Source: Anadara kagoshimensis
Taxonomy: Eukaryota > Mollusca > Bivalvia > Arcoida > Arcidae
Reading direction: 5' to 3'
Assembly (NCBI GenBank): GCA_021292105.1
Contig: CM037861.1
Span: 29,961,674 to 30,025,673, forward strand
Length of the DNA stretch: 64,000 nt
Position numbers and translations under genes: made by a program. Positions 13,735 through 26,300 of the stretch are shown here, one piece after another; the first letter of the stretch is position 1; each line of letters starts with the position of its first letter. The notes beneath the pieces were generated by a model, which was not told where the DNA came from, ran no database searches, and saw only the letters and a list, made by a program, of their open reading frames with translations.

Positions 13735-14600
13735 TCCGCAGCTCGTTAGCTACAGTGCAGACCTGTCGAAAGTTTAACCCTGATAGCTAACGCCCGGGAT
13801 TGGTACCAAATCCGCAGCTCGTTAGCTACAGTGCAGACCTGTCGAAAGTTTAACCCTGATAGCTAACGCCCGGGATTGGTACAGAATCCGCACCTCGTTA
13901 GCTACAGTGCAGACCTGTCGAAAGTTTAACACATAGTTACCGAATGCTACAGTGCAGACCTGTCGAAAGTTTAACCCTGATAGCTAACGGATTGGTACAG
14001 AATCCGCAGCCCGTCAGCTTCAGTGCAGACCTGTCGAAAGTTTAACCCTGATAGCTAACGTCCGGGATTGTTACCGAATCTGCATCTCGTTAGCTACAGT
14101 GCAGACCTGTCGAAAGTTTAACCCTGATAGCTAACGTCCGGGATTGGTACCGAATCTGCATCTCGTTAGCTACAGTGCAGACCTGTCGAAAGTTTAACCC
14201 TGATAGCTAACGCCCGGGATTGGTACCGAATCCACAGCTTGTTAGCTACAGTGCAGATCTGTCGAAAGTTTAACACATAGCTAACGCCCGGGATTGGTAC
14301 AGAATCCGCAGCTCGTTAGCTACAGTGCAGACCTGTCGAAAGTTTAACCCTGATAGCTAACGCCCGGGATTGGTACCAAATCCACAGCTCGTTAGCTACA
14401 GTGCAGACCTGTCGAAAGTTTAACCCTGATAGCTAACGCCCGGGATGGTACTGAATCCGCAGCTCGTTAGCTACAGTGCAGACCTGTCGAAAGTTTAACC
14501 CTGATAGCTAACGCCCGGGATTGGTACCAAATCCACAGCTCGTTAGCTACAGATCTGTCGAAAGTTTAACAATTGTTATAGCTAGCCTAACTTAATTGTA
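13735..14600 (+). repeat. 76-bp minisatellite derived from a MITE terminal repeat
   Basis: The word cagacctgtcgaaag begins at 13,758, 13,834, 13,910, 13,955, 14,026, 14,102, 14,178, 14,254, 14,328, 14,404 and 14,479, giving a main period of 76 bp with two shortened units. The unit contains the terminal inverted repeat (cagtgcagacctgtcgaaag followed by tttaac) of the MITE family seen complete at 28,875-29,083 and 53,268-53,481. The array abuts a further copy of that MITE at 14,645. This resembles the tandem-repeat-containing MITEs known from clams. Confidence 0.85.
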
Positions 14601-14644
14601 CCTAATCCGCAGTTCTTCTCGAACCATCGTTAGCTCGTTAGCTA

Positions 14645-15179
14645 CAGTACAGACCTGTCAAAAGTTTAACACAGAGCTGGCCAAAAATAGTCAAAGTGAC
14701 CGAGATATGGATAGCTATAGTTACCGAAGAGTTGAGTTGAGTAATGTTTAACGTCTCAGTCAAGAATATTTCACTTATATCGAGACGTCGCCAGCTATAG
14801 GCAAAGGTGCAGAAATTTTGCCTGTGTGTTGCGCTGATGGCATTATACAGCAGGGTTCTTTATCGTGTCAAGCCCACCGTGACACGGGACCTCGTTTATT
14901 TAAAGTTCCCATCCGAAAGCACCATGACTTTCATTTCGTAATGACGAGTGCTTGGCGAAAGAACAGTCACTACCCACTTTCAAGTCTTGGGTCCCCGGCC
15001 GGGGATCGAACCCACGACCTCCCACTTACGGAGCGAGCACTCTACCAACTGAGCTACCGCAGTGGTGTAGTTACCGAAGAGGTGAGAGGAGATGGATATA
15101 TGGATAACAAATGGCCTAGATAAGCTAACTCGGTCCTTATTCTTCAGCTCGGTGTTAAACTTTCGACAGGTCTGTACTG
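14645..15179. mobile_element. MITE (cagtacagacctgtc family) interrupted by a SINE
   Basis: The left end cagtacagacctgtc(a)aaag and the right end ctttcgacaggtctgtactg form inverted termini. Removing the SINE at 14,732-15,067 and one target duplication leaves about 185 bp, close to the 209-bp copy at 28,875. No transposase is present, so it is non-autonomous. Confidence 0.75.
14732..15067 (-). mobile_element. tRNA-headed SINE, family 1, full length, nested in MITE
   Basis: On the minus strand it begins with a tRNA-like head (box A-like gtagctcagttggtagag, box B-like gggttcgaacc/gatcgaaccc). A conserved body follows, ending in the cttgactgggacgttaaac-type tail. It is flanked by the 14-bp direct repeat tagttaccgaagag at 14,718-14,731 and 15,068-15,081. 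The head is SINE-derived, not a functional tRNA gene. Confidence 0.88.
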
Positions 15180-15295
15180 TATATCTCGGCAGCTTTTCGG
15201 AAGCTGATATCTATATCTCGACCACTCGACACCCTCAGTTTCGACTTCTTTTCGTTAGCCCAGGGATAAACTTTTGACAGGTCTGTACTGGCTGT
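15180..15295. mobile_element. Partial MITE end of the same family
   Basis: A second right terminus, aaacttttgacaggtctgtactg, ends near 15,294 just beyond the interrupted MITE. It suggests overlapping or duplicated ends of the tandem-repeat element. Confidence 0.55.
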
Positions 15296-15468
15296 GTCGT
15301 GTAATAATTATTGAATTTGTATGAAATTATGCATTCAAAAGTACTACGTGACATAATATGCCACCGTAAATAAAGCCATCTACTTTTCTTTTGGGCGTAA
15401 AAGCAATGTGATGGAGTAACTTTACAAAAACAAGGACGCACCACAACACGACAGACGATTTCTTAGTG

Positions 15469-15473
<5 letters not shown>

Positions 15474-15515
<42 letters not shown>
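15474..15515. repeat. (AC)n microsatellite
   Basis: About 21 uninterrupted ac units. Confidence 0.97.
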
Positions 15516-15518
<3 letters not shown>

Positions 15519-16393
15519 TATAATACTCCAGACTTTGGACAACCAAACAAATTGATAGCCCAGGGTTCAAGTTTTAACTGAAATAAATGTGTTCACTTTA
15601 TTCAATGTCAATATGCACTATTTTTGTAAAAAAATGTCTTGTAAAAATTTTCAAAATTCTGAAAATCTCTAAACATCAGGGGTGGTGACATTAAAAAATG
15701 GGATAAAAACACTATACAATACTACTTAACGTTTAAAGTATTATTAATCAAATGTCAACTGACAATTTCAAAGGTGTTGTACATGGATATTCGATATATG
15801 CACGCAATTAGTCAAAGAGTCTAAGTGGAATGTTGCGTGTGACCATTGAAAGTATGTCGCATGGGAGTCATTGACACTTTAATTTGAAAAATTACAAGAG
15901 AATTTCGTAAGCCTGCCATGTTAATTATTAAACAACAATATAAATTGCTTTTGCGATACCTGCTAGATGGACCAGTATCGCAATAATCAAGAGAGATAAC
16001 TCGGACCATGAAACGTAAGATTGTTACATATTCGTTCAACAACATTTACCCCCCTTTAAACGCAAACCCAACATATGTAGTGCACTTAATGACACGTGAC
16101 AGTTTGTTTCTGAATGCATTAATTGAATATTTTTTTTAAAAAAAAACACAGCATAAATAACTTGCAGTCAAACCCATCTAAAAAGACCTTAACAGATGAT
16201 AAAACTAAATTAAATTTTCAAAACTGGTATAACTTATAAGTCTATATTTAGATTGGCGCTTACGCATACATATGGTTGTTGTTGAATGTTGTTCAACGTC
16301 GCAACAGCAATTTTTCAGCCATTCGCAACGAGAACTACTTTATTAATTTCGATGGATTAAACTCTGAAAAAGTTCGTAAATGCATGTGAAGTG
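15516..16393. other. Gene-free stretch
   Basis: No coding, RNA or mobile feature was recognised here. Confidence 0.5.
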
Positions 16394-16642
16394 CGAGTGT
16401 TTTATGGTGTGCTTTGTACCAGCGCGCACTCAGGGCGACTTTAAGGTGCTAGCTCACTGAGTCACTACGCCGCACACAAGCGTACCACTCCCCAAGTCAC
16501 ATTATACTGACACCGGGTGAACAAGTAAACGCCAACGACAAGGAAAATTCACTTTCCCACATGTAGTCTGAGCGGGACTTGAACTCACAGTGGTGAGAGA
16601 CCCTGGGTTTCTAGACTTATCCATTAGGTCACTACGGCCTCT
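16394..16642 (-). mobile_element. tRNA-headed SINE, family 3
   Basis: It shares its body (gcgcactcagggcgacttt, gctagctcac, tgacaccgg) with 25,150-25,398. The tRNA-like head is on the right, minus strand, around 16,560-16,640, and differs from that of the second copy. Confidence 0.7.
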
Positions 16643-16816
16643 AGGATGGAATAACGCATTTCACTGTATGTAGCTATAAGTGAGAAACCAGTCAAATTCA
16701 GAAAACTGCACGCAAACCACACTTCATAAAAACTAAAATTAATTTACACATAGGTTCAGGAAACTTAGACAAAAGTACTAACTCCAGAAATGGACAGTTG
16801 AAGTTTAGTATAAATA

Positions 16817-16995
16817 CAGTTAAACCTGTCTATAAAGGCAGCCCAATGGAATTAGTAAAAGTGGCCTTTATGGGAAGGTGGCTTTTATATACAGGTTCAA
16901 ATAACACGAATAAAGAACAATTTGGATACAATTTTACTTGCCTTTATAAGTAGGTGACCCGTATATGGGGGTGGCCTTTAAGGCAGGTTGGACTG
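16817..16995. mobile_element. Short inverted-repeat element (cagttaaacctgtctataaagg)
   Basis: The left end cagttaaacctgtctataaa and right end cctttaaggcaggttggactg are imperfect inverted repeats. A related end is at 34,815-34,855. There is no coding capacity. The element is MITE-like. Confidence 0.6.
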
Positions 16996-17459
16996 CAAAT
17001 CATGAATGAGAATTAGCTGAAAATTAAAATAGGAATAAAATCAAATATCACTATTTCAATGTGCCTTAGTTTGATGACATTTTTATACATTTTTGACATT
17101 TCAACTCGTAAGTTCACAATATATCTGAAATTATGCAAAGTTCAAATTTTGACTAATCAATTGATTAAGCCGACCAAGCTTCGAGCAACTGACCCCCGTA
17201 TTCTGAATAATATTGAAGTTTCTATAAGCAGGTCTGAAACCATTATTTGAATTCGATGCATCCACTAGCTTGGGAAATCAGTAAAAAAGAGTACAATGTA
17301 CATGTATACTGTGAAATCATTTTATCATTTTTGTGGTTCTCAGATTAAAAAAAAACCATTATGTTGGGTTATATGTTTCCGTTTGGACATCACAAAAATT
17401 ATTGATTTCACATTTGTAGAAGAAACAGTTTACAATTAAAGCATGCATTTGGCATTAAC

Positions 17460-17515
17460 AAAAAAACAAACAAAACAAAAACAAAACAAAAAAAAAAAAA
17501 AAAAAAAAAAAAAAA
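17460..17515. repeat. A-rich tract
   Basis: A (CAAAA)n run passes into an uninterrupted poly-A tract of about 28 bases. Confidence 0.9.
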
Positions 17516-17751
17516 CCACGAAATAATAAATGGAAGAAACATCAAATATTTAGAAAGACACCGCAATACATGTATCAGATTACAGATTATAAAACCCACG
17601 ACTTTGGACGGACACTGATTTAAAGATGAAAAACTAGTAGTGTTCTGAGGTGTGGTTGTTGTACTATTAGAGGATCATTAGCCGTCCCACTTACTTTACA
17701 ACCAGAGGTCCTTTTAATAATATAAAACAAAGTGAGATTTAACAGCATATT

Positions 17752-18004
17752 TATCTCCCATCTTTCGAAAAGAGGGAAGTATTAATCAAACTTCCGCTGT
17801 CGTCCGTTCTTCCGTCCAATATTCCTGTCTGCGCAAATTCTCCAGAACTTTGAAGCACTATTTCATGAAACTTTATGGTGAAAAGCATCAGCAGATAGGA
17901 GATGCGCATATCGTTAACCCGAGTTGGGTTGTTCATTTTCCTGCGAGTTATTGCCCTTTGAACATAAGTGCAAATCACAAAATAGAACCTGCAGCCGGGG
18001 GATC
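17752..18004. repeat. Dispersed repeat (gttattgccctttgaac family)
   Basis: It matches 45,858-46,102 along its length: a glutter of ttccgtc words, catgaaactt, gagttattgccctttgaac, gtgcaaatcac and a gggggatcct end. A looser relative is at 63,685-63,900. Confidence 0.75.
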
Positions 18005-18602
18005 CTAATTCACTGAATTTACTTTTTCATGTGTTTTACAAACCTTAATTGTCATTTCAAATGTCCATTACGTCAGTCATGACACAACCAATCACCAATA
18101 AGTGATGTTGGTGCTGATGTTGCAATACATCACTAAGTCCTCTCAATTTTTAAAACAATTTTACAAATTCTGGAAATCAAGAGAATCGTATTCAGCCCAT
18201 CATTGAATGCTGAATCGGTTTCAACCATAAGTTTTGTATACGGAAGGCCAGGGGCTCGAACCCCGGCCGGGTTGTACCTTCTTTTTGGTCATGTATTTAG
18301 TATTTAGAAATAGAACCAGCAAGGCAATTCCGATGAAACCTTAAAAACTTATGCTCTTTGTTACAATTAACATGACATGTTGCATATTGTCATGAGCGCA
18401 GAACAAAATGTAAAAATTTCCTATCTTTTAATTCACCCTATAATTGGTAACGGCATGATGTAAGTATATTATTCTTGACTGGGATGTAAAATCTCCATTC
18501 AATCATTTCTTCATTGCATTTGTTACCTTTTAACTTTATCATATACATGTAATGTACAATATATGACCAAAGACAGGTTTTATCTGTTATGTTCTTAGTG
18601 AA

Positions 18603-18911
18603 GTTACCTCCACGTAACTCAGATGGTAAGTGAGAGGTCATGGGTTCAAACCTCCGACTGGGTCTGACTCAAGACTTGAAAGTGAGTAGTAAGTATTTTT
18701 TCACCAAGCACACGGTATTATGAAATGAAAGTCATGGTTCTTTCGGATGAGAAGGTTCCATATCGCGGTAGATTTGGCACAATAAAGAACCCTGCTGTAA
18801 AATTCCATCAACGCAACACACAGAAAAAATCTGCACTTTCCCCTATAACCGGCGACGTCTTGATATAAGTGAAATATTCTTGACTGGGACGTTAAACACC
18901 ATTACTCAACT
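18603..18911 (+). mobile_element. SINE family 1 copy (diverged head)
   Basis: It has a tRNA-like head (gtaactcagatggtaagtg, ggttcaaacc), then the family body and the tail cttgactgggacgttaaac. Confidence 0.75.
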
Positions 18912-18974
18912 CTTCAATTTAAAATGTAATGTTTTGTACGGCTTTAAATGTCTGAAGTTGAGGTTATTGTTGAA

Positions 18975-19262
18975 CTGACCGGGACTGACCCAAGACTTGG
19001 AAGTTGGTAGTGACTGTTCTTTTGCCAAGCACTGGACAATACGAAATGAAAGCCGCGGTTCTTTCGGATGGGAAAATAAACGAAGTTTCGTTTCACGGTA
19101 GGCGTGGCAAAGAATGACAAAAAACCCTGCTGTAATGCCATCAACGCAACACATAGGCAAAATTTCTGCACCTTCGCCTACTGTACACATTGCAACGTCT
19201 CGATATAAGTTTTAAATATTCTTGACTGGGACGTTAAACACCAATACTCAACCCAACTCAAC
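18975..19262 (+). mobile_element. SINE family 1 copy lacking the tRNA head
   Basis: The body starts at accgggactgacccaagact and runs to cttgactgggacgttaaac. No box A/B sequence precedes it. Confidence 0.75.
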
Positions 19263-19988
19263 TGTAATCCCCATGATAAAGTTTTTGATTGATAATTTTT
19301 GTGGCCTATTCTGCTAAGCTTATTTTACACCTTTCATTTCAAAGATGTGAAGCTAGCTCGCAATTACATACAAATTCTCTAGCCCGTATTTTTGTCCAAA
19401 CTAGAAGCAAAGCGACAAAAGGACATGGTAATAGTGGGCGTCCAAAAGGTCATTGTGTAATGTTCCTCTTAAACTGCTTGACGGATAGTTTTGATATTTG
19501 GTAGAAGTTATCGATATGATGTGAAAATGTGCATTCACCATAAAGATGTTTTGATTCTTTGTACGGGACAAACATCTACGTGTAGATGTCTTGTTTTTTC
19601 GATGCAGCTTAATAAAGCTAGTTTATTCGTACATTATCTTTTAAATTAGTAAAAAAGTATTAATATCAAAGACTGACATTAAATGCGCTTTTTAAAGCCC
19701 GCCTGTGTATTAAAACATATTTTACCGTGCAATTCGTTAATTTGGCAAAGAGAGTAAAATTAGTGGTCCCTACCAGGCTAACATTTTGAACACAAACTAG
19801 AACTAAGAATAGGATGTCAAGGAATGACACAAAAGGCAAACGCAGCAGACGTGCTGGCGTCCATGTGTGATGGAAAACATTGATAACTTAAAGCCGATAT
19901 GAAAATAGAACTAAAACGTTCTTAATATCAAAATATATTTGTTTTACATAAAAGTACAATTTATACATTATTTGTCTGTAGATACACA

Positions 19989-22981
19989 TCACTTCTTTAC
20001 TGGATTAGCTGGACTAATTGGAGGTGGTTGTGCGGGACTGGCAGCAAGAGTAGCTACGGGACTGGGGTCTGCCGGAAGTGATGGTGGTTGTGGGTCTGTA
20101 AGGGCAGGTGGTGCTATTTCAGCGCCTGGTGGTGGTGAAGGTGACTGTTGGTTAGCTTGGCAATCAAGAACCGTACATGCGGCCTGCAAAGAGAAAAGTA
20201 AAACACTACATTGCATTAAATGAAAATCAAATAATTTTACAATATATCACCTGGCCCCAGTTTCATAATCGTTCCCAACTACTTAAATCTAGAAAATTTC
20301 AAATCTGAAAAATTTTATTAGTATTTAAATCTAGGAATTTTAAGTGTCATTTCTAACATATGATTTTTATATTAAGTTTTAAAACTTTTTTTCAGCTTAG
20401 TTTAAAAAAGATTGATAAAATTTGACGAATTTAGGTTAAGGAAAATCTTAGTTAAGGAACGATTGTGGAACTGGGGTCTTCGATTTATTGCTTTCATTGT
20501 TTAGGGACCAATGGTTGTGAAATATGTGCCCGATGGTTATGGTACACAGTATTTAACTACATAGGCGTAGGAGCAGGGGGGGGGGGGCCAGCGGGGGCCA
20601 GGCCCCCGCAAAATTTTGTGTGAAATTTTGTATCATGCTAAAAAATAGAAAAAAAAACCAAAAAACCAAGAGCTTTAACAGGAAATGTCCATCTGGTAAC
20701 CAATCAATTATCAATTTTATCATTATACTTGTAAAAAAGCGTCAAAATTTCCCGGGGTACCCCCATATCTAGTGGCGGATTCAGCGGGGGGCGTACCCCT
20801 CCCCCTTTTGTCGCATATAATACATATTGTTCAGCTCAGATTGCACCAGAATGCAGGATTTTGCGCCACTTTTTCAAAATTTTCCGGGGGAGCATGCCCC
20901 CGAACCCCCTAGAAGGTTCGAGCCTTCGGCTTTTACATTATACGCCCCCTTTCTAAAATTCTGGATCATCACCAATGAGAGAGATTGATTATGGAACTTG
21001 TGTCATACGGTTATTTTATATAATCTTGCCTTGATATCACAGTATTTTTACCTATCAAAACGATGCACAATACATCAGTTCTTTACATTGAAAATGCGTC
21101 TAAAGAGGACTTAGTTTTGAAAATTTTCCGGGGGAGGCCCCCCGGACCCCCGCCCATGCGAGGGGTTTAGCACCCCTCTCATACTCTCCCCCTCTCGTAC
21201 CTGCGGCACGACATAGACATAGCTTCGGTTTGGCCCCCCCCAATATTAAAAACCTTCCTACGCCTATGAACTAGATAATACCAGCACAAGTTCAAAAGTA
21301 GTTTTCACTGTTTCATTCATTTTTGTGACATTTTTTGGTTGAACCTTTTCCGAAGAATGACTTCCATTTGCACCCTCCACTAAAATTTTAATGTTGACTG
21401 AAAAAGCCTAAGCATGACAAAATCATCGAGGCTTTTTCAACATTTCCAAAATTTTACTTAGAGTTTAATGGGGTTTACAAAAGGAAGATCCAACTTTTTT
21501 AAAAGTTTTTTAAAAAATATGGCATATTCTATTTATGCATTTGAACATGTATCATGGTCATGCACATACGAACAATTTTGACTGTTCAGTATTATTTTCA
21601 TAAATATTCTCAACGGTTATAGTACATGACATTATAATAATATGACCATATATTAGTATTATATATATACATGTATATAAGTATTACAGGTGTCAGCCAT
21701 AAAAAATACTCTTGATGGACATCACAAATATATCAACAGGCATAAGAAGGACACATATAAATAAAAAAAAACAGCTGAAATCTGCGGTATATGTGTTAGT
21801 TAATATCAGCACATTACCGGTATCATAAAACGGCCAACGTGTCGGAAAACAATTTAACCACAATGTTAATTACCGCGATTCTCGATTTATTTCTAACGCT
21901 ACCTGCATACATAAAAGTATTTTATTGATAAAATATTAGAAGATAAGTCCGGGAAAAGTGTTATTTGTTTCCGTCAAACGGCAACATATCGAGCTGTAAA
22001 TTTTAAATGCATGTTCGCAATGTGTCATAAAGGTATCATTCAAGTACGAACGAACTAGTCAAATGCGCCTGACAGCCATAAAATCCAAATGTGAAATGAC
22101 AACATATAGAGTTGTAAATTTCAAATGCATGTACACCAATGTGTCATCAAGTCATCAATGTATCATTCAAGTACGAACGAACTAGTCAAATGCACCCGAC
22201 AGCCATAAAATCCATATACAGTGGGGAAATGTGTAATGTGTTACGTGAAACGGCAATAAAACAGCAAATGTAAAATAATTTAGATCCATGCATCAGGGGT
22301 TATTTGAGTGCAAAAATGTGAAAAGGTCATTTGAGGCAAGGCACTTAAACATGCAACGTATAAAAGTAGCAGAAAGATATAGTTCATTATGTAAATGACA
22401 AAAATGTGACAGCAAGTGTGCATGCAAAGCAGAAGATTATGAAAGCATCAGAGACACTTCAGTGCAAATTTGTGGACTCAAAAAAAATAACATATTCATG
22501 AAAAAAATCGGATTAACTGTTAAAGTATCGTTAATTGGCACTGGAAATTTCGTTGTTTTAATTAATTCTCAGAAAGTTTACAAAATAAAAAGTTTATTTT
22601 GCAATAAATTGCGTTTTTAAATTGCATAAATAATTAAATTCTAAAACGGCAGCACTGAACAACCGTGTGTTTTCTCCCTTTGGTATTTTAATTCGAACAG
22701 GGCAAGTGCAATGTATTTTTGTTTTAGAAAATGTTAAAGTACAATTTTTATTTCCAATTTCTTTTACTTTTTCAAAACAAAACTTACCACACCATCATCT
22801 CGTAAACATGTGCAAGTATTTCCACACGTGTCAATTCTCATTGCTGTGTTTCTTGGAATAAATGTATTCATCACCCGACAACCTGCAATAATAATAAAAT
22901 ACAGATAGAATGAAATCTAGAAGAGAATAGCATATTTGGTCGAATTTGGGTTATGAAAAAGTTTTGCTTATTTTCATTTTA

Positions 22982-23013
<32 letters not shown>

Positions 23014-23331
23014 TTTAAACAAGGTTATAACCAAAACGTGGTCTAAACCTTTGTCTAACGGATCACAGCTCCTTTCAACGCCTTTAGAAGTTCAAATTCT
23101 ACTTGGACAGATCTTAGTGCGAGAAAGTTTGAAAGTTCCTTGGTTTTTTTTTCCCACAATCCCAGAACTGGCCGCTTGGCTAAACTAATACGTAACTGTG
23201 GCGAACAAGACCATTTCGCTCAACCAATGCTGCTTCAAGAAGCATACTTTTTTATTTGCAATATTGTCAAACTTATCTCTGTTATTTTAAGAAAACCTTT
23301 GATAGCGTTTTAAAAAAAAAAAAAATAAATA

Positions 23332-23368
<37 letters not shown>

Positions 23369-26300
23369 TACTCACCAGGCCTACACCGACATCTAAGTGT
23401 TGGAATCCATTCTGGGCATATAAAGCCATCATTATATGTACACTGTTCTCCTTGTCTGCAACCACTGAAAAATATTACAATAAAAGTGTCCAAATAAATA
23501 ATTATAAAATACAACGTCATTATATAATTTTTATGCAGATGCATTTAAATATTCTATTTTGCAGCCAAGCCTCAGTCAATTCTAAAATTATTTTTACCGT
23601 TGTCTGAGGCAAGTTCCCGTTGCTTTCGCCCAATCAGCGTGGTTTATTTTTCGGTCATATGACCAGTAACCGTTTCAACACCAAAACCTAACTGATCATA
23701 TAAAGTTCCATTTAGCTTAACCAATTAATTTCTGAAAAAAGTGAATAAAATCATTAAGTAAAGTTCTTTTTTAGATAATTTCACCAGAATAAGACAAAGA
23801 AGTCTCACTGGTGGAGGAAGACTGAATTTCCACAATCCATAACAATTATGCATGAGGTTAATTGACTGCGCCAATCTAGACACATGGTTAGTGTGTAGAA
23901 CAGCGATGTAAATAGACAATGAAGGATTTGTTTTTCACAGGTCCCGCTGTGAAAAAATGCCAGATTTAAGTTAAGGAACTGTTTGGACAACTGGGGTTCA
24001 GAACCACAGCAAATGATGTAAACCAAATAGTTTAGCATTTGGCATTGTTTATGTTCATTTAGAAAATGCCGAAGAAAGAGTTGATATAGAAGGTCACCTA
24101 ATATGAAGCTCATCTATTACTTATATATACATAGTTTGCTGTGGTATATTTGATATCTAGCCCGGCTCTCAAGACACGGAACTTACATATAGAAAAAATA
24201 AGTAAAAAAAGTAAATAAGAAAGAGCGGAACCAGAGAAAGCATTGCAAGAATGTCAATAAATGATCACAGACGCCCTAAATCAAAGAAACATGGTACAAT
24301 AAATGACAGAAATAGATATAACTGTTGGGAAAGTTCGTAAATGACATATACCAATCTTCAACTCTGTCTACTGAACGGAGGCAACATGTCGCAGGTATAA
24401 ACACTGCTTACCGTATGCGATGGTATTGTTGTTTAGTAACTAGCAAGTGTTGACATTTATGACCAAATCACTAGTAAGCTGTATTTATGTGTTCAATATT
24501 TGTCAATATCTAAAGAATAAACTTTTTTCATAAATGCATTCCATCGGTTTTTAATGTCTATTCCGAAGGACTCCGTGACTTTCATTTCTAAATGCCGAGT
24601 GCTTTGCGAAAAAAACCAGTCACTATACCTTTTTTAAGTTTTTATTAGACCTGGTTGGGATTCGAGCCCTTAATTCCGACATACAGAAAGAGCACTGTAC
24701 CAACTTAGCTACCGTGGCGGTGTTAAAGGAACAAGAACAACCGAAAAAACCAGATAATTGCCAATTGTCACAACTTTTAACTCCCAAACTGATTTTTTAC
24801 TCTGGCCAGATTGGAAAGCTTTATACCTTTGACATTTAATGGATAATTTCATACATCAAAACAAGAATGTTTTAGAAAACTGATAAAATATTCTTTGAAT
24901 ATATCTCCTTAAATTTTGTACACAGTCAATAACGTTATAATTACTTACTTTTAACAAGTGTAATTAATTTTTCCTGCTCGTTTTTTAAAACCACGACGAG
25001 CTAGATATTAAAGATATCAAGATTTCTTGATATACCAATTTACGTTGTCTATATAAGACACCTGTTAATAGGCCTAGGCCTGTATCGGCGCATTTTAATA
25101 TTTTTCAGCGAGATCACATCAGCCTACACCGATGTGACCATGACTGGCAGTGTGTATTGTGCGTATGTCTGCTTTGCACTAGTGCGCACTCAGGGCGACT
25201 TTTTAAATGCTAGCTCACCAAGAGGACATTTGCAGAGGTTGCTGCCTCACCGGTCCATTATCCTGACACCAGATAAGTCAGTAGCAATGTGAAATGAAGT
25301 AACTTGCTTAAGGTCACAACATGCCCCCGACGGGATTCGAACCTACGACCCTTGGATCTGGAGTCCGACGCTCTACCAACTGAGCTGCATGCTTCCTTTT
25401 CGCGGAGACACTAATCCACAAATTTACATGTCAACGAAGTAATTTATACATATATTACATACTTACCTTCAACAGTTATCACAAATTATCACGAAATATA
25501 ATTATCATCCTGTCATATACCATTTTTTAATTTAATCATAAAATACATTCAAAAATATGGTATATGTCAACCCAAATAAAAGCTTTCTTCTCAGAACCAC
25601 GAAAACAAATTATTCGACAACATGTAAAAAAATACATCTCCAATTAAGTAAGTTTACATACCTCATCTGGCACCGATTATTTCCAACGTTTGTGTTAACT
25701 TGTATTACATTGGCAATAGGTTGTCGCTGTCCTCCGAGACCAACGGGGGTAAACCCTCCCTGTGAGCCTCCAGTGGGTAATCCAACGGGAACGTTGGTGC
25801 CTCCTCGCATTGGAAAGACTGGTTGAGCATTTCGATTTGGCTGTGTTGGAATAAAGTTTGTCGCAGGAATTCCGGTGTTTGTAAATCGAGATGTCACTGA
25901 ATTTTCCGTAGCAGAAAGTGTTCCTGATGGTATAGGGGGTGTTATAACGCCGACATTAGTAGTGCCAATTGTCGGCTGCGAGCTGGATCCGACATTTTGT
26001 CCTTGTCGATTAACCGTTTGTTGAGGCAAGTTTCCGGTTAGCGCTGGTTGAATGAATGGCGTCTGGTTAATTGTTCCAGTCGGTATTCCGGGAAACGTTT
26101 GTGTTCCCATTGGAAATTGGACTTGTGGTTGTCCACTAACGAAAGTTGGACTTGTAAATCCAGGCGTTATTGATGTACCGGTGTTAAATGGATTTCCGAA
26201 AGTATTTGACGTTCCGAAGCCAGAAAGGCCTAATGCGCCGTTTCCGATCATCCCTGGAAATGTTTGAGATGGTGTACTACCGAAGCCACTACTTCCAAAA

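Noticed and set aside
19939..20223. Plus-strand Gly-rich frame
   Set aside because: It is the shadow of the Pro-rich last exon of the secreted-protein gene on the minus strand.
25320..25391. Functional tRNA-Trp gene
   Set aside because: The acceptor stem does not pair and the body matches another SINE copy, so it is a SINE head.
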